DNA from: Pseudomonadales bacterium | GTDB lineage: Bacteria; Pseudomonadota; Gammaproteobacteria; Pseudomonadales; Pseudohongiellaceae | Direction of reading: 5' to 3' | Length of the DNA: 6,403 nt | Assembly (NCBI GenBank): GCA_031277435.1 | Contig: JAITMI010000318.1 | Span: forward strand, 1-6,403 | In this document: positions 1-6,403 of the stretch, piece after piece | Numbering within the stretch: position 1 is the stretch's first letter | How the letters are laid out: each line of letters begins with the position of its first letter | The notes under the pieces: model-generated | What the model was told of the DNA's origin: nothing | Database searches by the model: none | What the model saw: only the letters and a program-made list of their open reading frames with translations | Translations under genes and position numbers: made by a program

Positions 1-3000
1 GTCATAACCGAGCGCTTGTTCCGCCTGGTCGAAGGCGGAGGCGGCGCGGGCGTTGTCGCCAATCAGGTACAGCGCGGCGCCGATCTGCGCGCGCGCCAAG
101 GGGCTTGGCATGGCGCGCAGGCGTTCGTCATGCAGATAGCGTAAGCGCGCCGGATCCATGCGGCCCGCTCTGGCGAGCACGTAGGCGGCATAGGCGACTG
201 AACGGTCCACTAACAGTTGCTGGGCGTTTGGCCGGTAGACGGTGAAATCGTAGCCGCTGACATAGGTATTGCCGCGGATGGCGAAGGCTTCCAGCGTTTC
301 ATAGGCTTTGTCGAGCGCGGCGTCGGGCACCACATAGCCCGCCGCTTTGGCGCGCGCGAGGAAATCCGTGATGTAGGCGCCCAGCCACGGCGAACTGCCG
401 AAATCGCCGATGCGCCAAAAGCCAAAGGCGCCATTGCCCGCCTGGCGGTTGAGCAGGGTGGTGATGGCGTCCTGCACCTGGGTGCGCAATTCGCTCTCGG
501 GAGTACGGCCCGCCAGCGCCGCCATTTGCGGCGCGTACAAGAGCGGCATGGCGCGGCTGGCGAGCTGTTCGGAACAGCCGTAGGGATAGCGCTGGAGCGA
601 GTCATAGAGGGCGGCGGCGTCCACCGGAATCGGCGAGAACGATACCTGCACGCTGCCCGAACCCGCCGTGAACGCGGCGAGCGCATCAGCCGCCGGGGTG
701 AAGCTCTCGCCCGGCTGAATGAGGCTGCGCTGTACAGTTGAGGCCGGCAGCCAGGGCGAGCGGCTTTGCAGCGGATAGGAACGCGACACCTGATACGCAT
801 CCGGCCCGCTGACTTGCAGCGCAACGGTGGCGATGCCTTCCGCCGTGGCGCTGAGCTTGGCGGCGAGGTCGCCGCGCTGGCCGCGTTCGAGTTCGGCGCT
901 GAGCGTGGCGGAAGTGGCGCTGAGCGGGCCGGAGGCGGCCAGCGTGGCGCTGTAGGCGCCGGGGCTGCCTTCGACATTGTCGAGCGTCAGCGTGGCGGAG
1001 GCTTTGTCGCCCGGCGCCAGAAAGCGCGGCAGGATCATTTCCGCCGGCGCTTGATCGCGCACGGTGATGGGCCGCGCCGCTGAACCGAGGCCGGAGGCCG
1101 ACCAGGCCACCGCCATCAGCCGCAGTTCGCCGTTGAATTCCGGCAGATCAAAGGTGACCGTGGCCTTGCCATCGCGCAAGAGCACCGGCGCGGAGAACAG
1201 CGCCACCGACTTGGTGGGCACCACGCTGAGGCCGGCGCCGCCGATCTGGTCGCCGCCGCTGCGCACGCTGGCGGCGACGCCCATGTTGGGGTCGAGCAGG
1301 CGGCCATAGTCGTCGCGCAAGTTGATGCCGAGGCGGCGCTTACCGAAGAAGTAAGCCGCCGGATCGGGCGTCTGAAAATCGGTAAGCAGCAGGATGCCTT
1401 CATCGACGGCGGCGACGCTGACGTAGGTGTCTTCATCCGGGCCAGTGGCGCTGACCTCCACCGTCATGGTCGAGAGCGGACGCTGAAGCTCGGCGCTGTC
1501 CAGGCTGAGTTCAAATTTGCGCGCGCTGACATCCACCGCCACATGCGCCACCCCCACCGCGCGGCGCGGGGTGGGCTGGGTGACGGCATCGCGCGGGGTA
1601 TAAACGCTGGCCAGCACATAAACCCCGGCGCCCCATTCATCGGTAACCGGCAGGCTGATGGTGGTGGGCGTTTCGGCTTGCACGGAAATCATGCGCGTGC
1701 TGAGCACGTTTTCGGCGGCTACCACGATTTCCGCTTCGCCGGCATAAGGCGCCAAGAGCGTGATGGCGACCTCGTTGCCGGGCGCGGGCAGCGCATCGGG
1801 CAGGTCGATGCGCACGCGGTCGGGCGTTTGTTCGCCGGAAATGCTGTTGCTGCTCCAGTTCCAGCCCGAATAGAAGCTGTACGAGGCTTCGGCGCCGCTA
1901 TCGGGATCGCTAAGCAATAGCTCGTAATTGCCCCAGTCGAGCGGGCGCGAGGTATTGAGCGCGCCGCGCTGGCCTTCGGCGCTTTGCGCCACGCCTTGTT
2001 CGATTTCGACCACCCTGCGCGAGCGGCGCCACTGCCAGGCGCCGCCGCCGTTACGGTACCAGTCGTATTTCCAGTCGATGCGCACGAGATGCCAGTTGAG
2101 CTGCGCCGCGCGCAGCGCGCCTTCGCCATCCACCGCGGCGATCTCGAAGGTGGCCACCGTGCCTTCGGTCAGCGAGTCCTCGAAATTCGGCTTGACCCCC
2201 AGGTAGCGTTCGGCGGGGCGATAGGCGACGCGCACATTGTCGCGCACGGCGCGCCCGCCCGGTTCGAGCGCCGCCACCACGGTATTGAGCCGCAGCGGGC
2301 GGGTGGAGCTGATGTTCTCCTCTGAGGCGACGCTGAGTTCCAGATGAGCGAGGCCAGTGCCGTCGGTAACGGTGCTGGGGAGGTCGAAATTGCTTTGGCG
2401 GAACTCTTCGTCGTACTTGCCGAAGGCGAAGTCCCGCAATTGCGGGAAGGGATTGGGATCGACTTCGACGCGGGTATTGCCTTCCACCGGCAAGCCAGCG
2501 CCGGGCGCGCCATAGAGGAAGCGCGCATTGACGTCGATCAGCCGGCTTTGCCCGGCGCGCAGCGGCGTAGCGGTATCGGCCTGTACGTCGAGAGCGATGC
2601 GCTGCGGCACGAAGTCTTCCACCATGAAGGACTGTGAGCCCACGCTGCCCAGGCCATCGATCAGCGTGTCGATGAACCATTCACCACGCGCCGCGCCGCG
2701 CGGCAGGGTAAAGGCCCAGTTGAGCCCGCCCGCCTGCGCCGCGCGCTCAAAACGCAGGCGCTCTGCTTCCAGGCCGTTGGGGCCGTAGATCACCAGCGCG
2801 CCGGCGCGGTCAGTGAGGGCATTGGCGGTGGCATCGCGCAGGAGCGCGGTAATCTGCACGGTTTCGCCGGGGCGGTAGATGCCGCGCTCGGTATAAATGA
2901 AGGCGTCGGCCTGCGCGGCAAGCTCGCGGCCCTCAATGTCGAGTTCGGACAGATCCACTGGCGCGCGGTCCAGATCGAGCATGGCGAAGTCGCCGTCGCC

Positions 3001-4059
3001 GCCATAAGCCATGAGCACGCGCGGGCTGAGGTTGGCGCCGCCGCGCAGGATGGGGCCGGAGAAATTCACCTGGCCGTTGGCGTCGCTCTGGGCGCTCGCC
3101 AGAATTTCGTTGTTGCGCGCGATCAGCTCCAAGGTGACGCCGCTGACCGGCTTGGCCGTTTGCAGCGAGCGCACCGTGACCGACATGCCGTCGCTGCCGG
3201 TGAAGGTGGTCAGCGCCAGATCGGTGATGATCAGCCAGCGCTTGGCCGCCGCCGCGTCGTAAGCGACCTTGCCGCTGGCGTCGAGCTGATCCAGTTCGAT
3301 GAAATACGCGCCGCTCTGCAAGTTCGGAATCGCCGTGGCCACCGGAAACACCGTGGTGGTAGGCGTGTTGCTCGAACCGGGGGTGCTGATTTCGCCTTTC
3401 CACACCGGCTCGGTCAGATCATAGGCTTGCGAGTTGTAGTCCATGTAGCCATAGCTGCCTTGCTCATGCGCGAAGCCGGCGGAAATGGTCCGAAACGCCA
3501 GCGCACGGTCGGTAACGCGCGAGACCGTCACCTGCACCCTATCCACGTTCACGGTTTCCAGCGCCAGGCCATCGGCCTCGACGCGCGGCAGAATCACGCC
3601 ATCGCCCTTGAAGCCCACGTAAGCGGGGCGGTCAGTGAATTCCACCGTAAGGCTTTCGTCACTGGCCAAGGCGAGGTTGCCAAGCGCGGGCAGGCCGGCG
3701 CGCAGCGTGACTTCGCGGCTCTGGCCAAAAGTAAAGCCGCCGATGCAAAGATCAGCGCCTTCCACCGACAAGGCGATTTGCGTGGCGGGCTCTACGCTGA
3801 GGTAAGGCGTGTAATCGCGCGCCGGATCCAGCGTGGAAGAAAAACTGAGGCAGGCGCGCGGCCGCGTGCCCGACACGTCCATGTGGTAGCGCACGAACGC
3901 GAATTCCCCAGGCGCCTGCGCCGCGGCCCGTGGCGCATCGGCTGCGCGCGCTTCCAAAGCCGGCCCCGTTTGCGCCACCGCGCCCGTAGCCCCCAGCGCC
4001 GCCGCCACCACGATGGCGCTGATACCGCGCCGCACTACACGCCAAAACCTGTTCGTCAT
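1..4059 (-). CDS. Bacterial alpha-2-macroglobulin family protein (thioester protease trap), C-terminus missing
   Basis: The minus-strand frame is open for 1353 codons and runs off the left edge. Family role: periplasmic broad-range protease inhibitor; cleavage of a bait region exposes a Cys-Gln thioester that covalently traps the protease. Seen: Sec-type signal peptide (basic residues 4-11, hydrophobic 13-28, likely cleavage AVA-Q after residue 29), Ala/Pro-rich linker to about 51, MG1-like domain with C70 and C105, MG2-like block YTERGIYRPGE at 389-399, Trp-rich segment 656-677, VDEGI at 885-889 followed by FFGKRRLG, bait-like stretch about 918-952, and YGCSEQ with thioester Cys1162 and Gln1165, then an alpha-helical thioester-domain start. 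Only these three cysteines are present. E. coli YfhM is about 1650 residues, so roughly 300 residues are probably missing, including the rest of the thioester domain and the C-terminal domain. It is divergent from crcB. I chose ATG 4059; an in-frame GTG lies immediately upstream. In E. coli yfhM neighbours pbpC; any such partner would lie off the left edge. Confidence 0.95.
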   Translation of the reverse strand, partial: MTNRFWRVVRRGISAIVVAAALGATGAVAQTGPALEARAADAPRAAAQAPGEFAFVRYHMDVSGTRPRACLSFSSTLDPARDYTPYLSVEPATQIALSVEGADLCIGGFTFGQSREVTLRAGLPALGNLALASDESLTVEFTDRPAYVGFKGDGVILPRVEADGLALETVNVDRVQVTVSRVTDRALAFRTISAGFAHEQGSYGYMDYNSQAYDLTEPVWKGEISTPGSSNTPTTTVFPVATAIPNLQSGAYFIELDQLDASGKVAYDAAAAKRWLIITDLALTTFTGSDGMSVTVRSLQTAKPVSGVTLELIARNNEILASAQSDANGQVNFSGPILRGGANLSPRVLMAYGGDGDFAMLDLDRAPVDLSELDIEGRELAAQADAFIYTERGIYRPGETVQITALLRDATANALTDRAGALVIYGPNGLEAERLRFERAAQAGGLNWAFTLPRGAARGEWFIDTLIDGLGSVGSQSFMVEDFVPQRIALDVQADTATPLRAGQSRLIDVNARFLYGAPGAGLPVEGNTRVEVDPNPFPQLRDFAFGKYDEEFRQSNFDLPSTVTDGTGLAHLELSVASEENISSTRPLRLNTVVAALEPGGRAVRDNVRVAYRPAERYLGVKPNFEDSLTEGTVATFEIAAVDGEGALRAAQLNWHLVRIDWKYDWYRNGGGAWQWRRSRRVVEIEQGVAQSAEGQRGALNTSRPLDWGNYELLLSDPDSGAEASYSFYSGWNWSSNSISGEQTPDRVRIDLPDALPAPGNEVAITLLAPYAGEAEIVVAAENVLSTRMISVQAETPTTISLPVTDEWGAGVYVLASVYTPRDAVTQPTPRRAVGVAHVAVDVSARKFELSLDSAELQRPLSTMTVEVSATGPDEDTYVSVAAVDEGILLLTDFQTPDPAAYFFGKRRLGINLRDDYGRLLDPNMGVAASVRSGGDQIGGAGLSVVPTKSVALFSAPVLLRDGKATVTFDLPEFNGELRLMAVAWSASGLGSAARPITVRDQAPAEMILPRFLAPGDKASATLTLDNVEGSPGAYSATLAASGPLSATSATLSAELERGQRGDLAAKLSATAEGIATVALQVSGPDAYQVSRSYPLQSRSPWLPASTVQRSLIQPGESFTPAADALAAFTAGSGSVQVSFSPIPVDAAALYDSLQRYPYGCSEQLASRAMPLLYAPQMAALAGRTPESELRTQVQDAITTLLNRQAGNGAFGFWRIGDFGSSPWLGAYITDFLARAKAAGYVVPDAALDKAYETLEAFAIRGNTYVSGYDFTVYRPNAQQLLVDRSVAYAAYVLARAGRMDPARLRYLHDERLRAMPSPLARAQIGAALYLIGDNARAASAFDQAEQALGYD

Positions 4060-4069
4060 CACGGTATTT

Positions 4070-4075
4070 CTCCCT
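4070..4075 (-). promoter_or_regulatory. Ribosome binding site of the macroglobulin gene
   Basis: On the minus strand AGGGAG precedes the adjacent codons GTG (4062-4060) and ATG (4059-4057). The gap is 7 nt to GTG and 10 nt to ATG. Both starts are in frame and differ by one residue, so the purine tract cannot settle which is used; spacing slightly favours GTG. It is the clearest Shine-Dalgarno sequence in the window. Confidence 0.7.
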
Positions 4076-4159
4076 TTATGATGGGGTTGCCCCTGAATTT
4101 CGTCCGCCAGGGCCGCTCATTTACACTGCCGGCGAGATTGATCAGATTACACAGCAAGA

Positions 4160-4183
4160 GACGGTCGCGGTAGTGTCGCCGTC
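4160..4183 (+). repeat. Inverted repeat (possible hairpin) in the crcB leader
   Basis: GACGG (4160-4164) is the reverse complement of CCGTC (4179-4183), giving a 5-bp stem with a 14-nt loop. No T-run follows, so it is not a standard intrinsic terminator. A stem this short in GC-rich DNA can arise by chance. It might be part of a leader structure or an operator; no function can be assigned. Confidence 0.35.
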
Positions 4184-4192
4184 TGACGACAG

Positions 4193-4234
4193 GGCGGAGA
4201 TAGCAAACGCCAACCCCGGATCGTGCCAAGCACG
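4193..4234 (+). repeat. Two consecutive small hairpins upstream of crcB
   Basis: The first stem is GGCG (4193-4196) with CGCC (4208-4211) around an 11-nt loop. The second is CGTGC (4222-4226) with GCACG (4230-4234) around a 3-nt CAA loop. They end 26 nt before the crcB start. Two hairpins followed by GATG (4235-4238) loosely recall the crcB-motif fluoride riboswitch. The GGCGATG box is absent, however, and I found no pairing between the first loop and the sequence 3' of the second hairpin. I therefore do not call a riboswitch. Confidence 0.3.
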
Positions 4235-4260
4235 GATGTGACAAACCACAAGAGAAACTC

Positions 4261-4635
4261 ATGCAAACTTACCTGTTCGTCGCCCTCGGCGGCTCCTGCG
4301 GCGCCTGCTTCCGTTACTGGCTGTATAATGCGCACCCCATATTGCAGCAGAAGACCGGCCTGGCCACCTGGCTCATCAACGTGTCCGGCTCCTTTCTGAT
4401 GGGCTTGGTGTTCATCGTGGTGACGGAACGCAGCGGGTTGTCGCCGCATTGGCGCAGCCTGATCGGCGTTGGCTTTCTGGGCGCCTACACCACGTACTCG
4501 ACTTATTCGCTGGACGCCTTGCAGTTGTTGCAGCGCGGCGACTACGCGCTGGCGCTGCTTTATCTTCTGGGCACGATGCTGGCCTGTTTGCTCGCGGTCG
4601 GAGCCGGTTACGCGCTGGGCCGTCTCTTGCTATAG
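4261..4635 (+). CDS. crcB: Fluoride ion channel CrcB (Fluc family)
   Basis: The product is 124 residues, the usual size. Family role: small inner-membrane protein that dimerises in dual topology to form two fluoride pores, letting cytoplasmic fluoride escape. Seen: GGSCGACFRY at 10-19 in the first membrane segment, LINVSGSFLMG at 38-48 with the conserved pore Asn40, and GFLGAYTTYSTYS at 71-83 at the broken third helix. Four hydrophobic segments lie near 3-22, 34-55, 66-90 and 97-121. Most homologues, including E. coli CrcB, read TTFSTFS; here both pore-lining Phe positions are Tyr (Y79, Y82). The residue two before the first GxN-type block, normally Leu, is Trp37. ATG 4261 is supported by alignment of the N-terminal Gly-rich motif, although its ribosome binding site is weak. 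serS follows after 73 nt on the same strand, so co-transcription is possible. Confidence 0.95.
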   Translation: MQTYLFVALGGSCGACFRYWLYNAHPILQQKTGLATWLINVSGSFLMGLVFIVVTERSGLSPHWRSLIGVGFLGAYTTYSTYSLDALQLLQRGDYALALLYLLGTMLACLLAVGAGYALGRLLL

Positions 4636-4641
4636 ATCGCT

Positions 4642-4660
4642 TGTGATATAGACGATCACA
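4642..4660. repeat. Perfect 6-bp inverted repeat between crcB and serS
   Basis: TGTGAT (4642-4647) and ATCACA (4655-4660) are exact reverse complements around a 7-nt spacer, starting 7 nt after the crcB stop. The outer TGTGA and TCACA match CRP half-sites, but they are 9 nt apart and CRP needs 6. The stem is AT-rich, and the nearest T-run (4678-4682) begins 18 nt after it, so it is a poor intrinsic terminator. It could be a regulator site for serS or chance. Confidence 0.4.
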
Positions 4661-4684
4661 TGGACGCGCGCCTTGTATTTTTGA

Positions 4685-5989
<1,305 letters not shown>

Positions 5990-5993
5990 AACA

Positions 5994-6403
5994 ATGGAAT
6001 TATTGCCAGTCAGCCTGCGCATTGCCGGTTCCTGGGTACTGGTCGTTGGCGGCGGCGCGGTGGCGCGGCGCAAAGCACAAGTCTTGCTGCGCGCCGGCGC
6101 CAGGGTGCGGCTGGTGGCGCCGCGCGTGGACGATGAACTTCGCGCCTTGCTGCAAACTCCCCGGCATGAGGTGTTGGAACGGCAATTCCAAGATAATGAT
6201 CTGTGCGATGTGGCCTTGGTAGTCGCCGCCACGGACGATCAAACCCTCAACGAACGCCTCCACGCGCTGGCACGGGCGCAGCGCCTGCCGGTGAACGTGG
6301 TGGATCAGCCAGCGCTTTGCACGTTTATTTTTCCCTCCATCATCGAACGCGCGCCCTTGACGGTCGCCGTGACCAGCGGCGGCGCCGCGCCGCTACTCTC
6401 GCG
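5994..6403 (+). CDS. cysG: Siroheme synthase, N-terminal precorrin-2 dehydrogenase/ferrochelatase part (3' end cut)
   Basis: The frame encodes 136 complete codons and continues beyond the right edge. This domain oxidises precorrin-2 with NAD and inserts iron to make siroheme, the cofactor of sulfite and nitrite reductases. Seen: start MELLPVS aligning with E. coli CysG MDHLPIF; Rossmann motif VVGGGAVARRK at 17-27; ATDD at 79-82; NVVD at 101-104, whose Asp104 matches the catalytic aspartate of enteric CysG; FPSIIERAPL at 113-122; and TSGG at 127-130, with Ser128 at the position reported phosphorylated in Salmonella CysG. The start lies 4 nt after serS with no obvious Shine-Dalgarno, so translation is probably coupled. 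The window ends before the uroporphyrinogen methyltransferase half, so a full-length CysG cannot be told from a stand-alone dehydrogenase. The location after serS favours full-length cysG. Confidence 0.93.
   Translation, partial: MELLPVSLRIAGSWVLVVGGGAVARRKAQVLLRAGARVRLVAPRVDDELRALLQTPRHEVLERQFQDNDLCDVALVVAATDDQTLNERLHALARAQRLPVNVVDQPALCTFIFPSIIERAPLTVAVTSGGAAPLLS

Larger units (their letters stand above)
4060..4260. promoter_or_regulatory. Divergent intergenic region between the macroglobulin gene and crcB
   Basis: These 201 nt separate two outward-facing genes and should hold promoters for both. No convincing sigma-70 pair is visible on either strand. The best plus-strand candidate is TTTACA (4120-4125) with a 17-nt spacer to CAGATT (4143-4148), which has a poor -10. 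The right half, 4160-4234, contains three short inverted repeats in the crcB leader, annotated separately. The start of crcB is preceded only by a weak purine tract (AGAG, 4251-4254, 6 nt before ATG). Confidence 0.5.

Noticed and set aside
210..3403. Several minus-strand open frames of 70-255 codons within the macroglobulin region
   Set aside because: They are in other frames than the continuous macroglobulin frame and are low-complexity Arg/Ala/Ser/Pro translations. The true frame has no stop in the window, so no frameshift or fragmentation needs to be invoked.
4012..4059. Twin-arginine export signal on the macroglobulin (Arg10-Arg11)
   Set aside because: The residues after the RR pair are GISA, without the hydrophobic residue pattern of the SRRxFLK motif. 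A Sec signal is more likely.
3160..4173. Plus-strand open frame of 337 codons opposite the macroglobulin gene
   Set aside because: It is antisense to a well-supported conserved coding frame and is rich in Arg, His, Ala and Gly, as expected from the complementary strand of GC-biased codons. No recognisable domain is present.
4193..4260. Fluoride riboswitch upstream of crcB
   Set aside because: The GGCGATG box is absent, and no pseudoknot pairing could be found between the first loop and the downstream segment. Only the general hairpin layout is similar.
4642..4660. CRP binding site TGTGA...TCACA
   Set aside because: The half-sites are separated by 9 nt, not the required 6.
4642..4682. Intrinsic terminator between crcB and serS
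   Set aside because: The stem is short and AT-rich, and the T-run begins 18 nt after it; a terminator needs a GC-rich stem directly followed by Ts.

Overview
The window is about 6.4 kb of GC-rich DNA, apparently from a gammaproteobacterium or a close relative. Three genes run rightward: crcB (fluoride channel), serS (seryl-tRNA synthetase) and the start of cysG (siroheme synthase). From general knowledge, crcB-serS-cysG is a recurring housekeeping order in gammaproteobacteria, for example in pseudomonads. The CysG and SerS sequences align closely with the E. coli proteins around their motifs. I cannot name a genus from this sequence.

Layout. Positions 1-4059 on the minus strand are one uninterrupted reading frame for a very large exported alpha-2-macroglobulin family protein. 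It is cut by the left edge, so its C-terminus and stop codon are missing. Positions 4060-4260 form a divergent intergenic region with the macroglobulin ribosome binding site and several small inverted repeats. crcB (4261-4635), serS (4709-5989) and cysG (5994 to the right edge) follow on the plus strand. The serS-cysG gap is only 4 nt, so these two are almost certainly co-transcribed. The 73-nt crcB-serS gap holds a small perfect inverted repeat.

How the genes relate. The plus-strand genes are housekeeping and not obviously one pathway: fluoride efflux, serine charging of tRNA, and NAD-dependent oxidation and iron chelation toward siroheme. The macroglobulin is a periplasmic protease trap. 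It has an intact CxEQ thioester motif and all the conserved bacterial-type blocks I could recognise. Unlike E. coli YfhM it has no lipobox cysteine, so it is probably a soluble periplasmic protein.

I found no mobile element, CRISPR array, tRNA or rRNA, and no clearly novel system. The points most worth a second look are the double Phe-to-Tyr change in the channel motif of CrcB, the non-lipidated macroglobulin beside a housekeeping operon, and the structured crcB leader that does not fit the fluoride riboswitch consensus.
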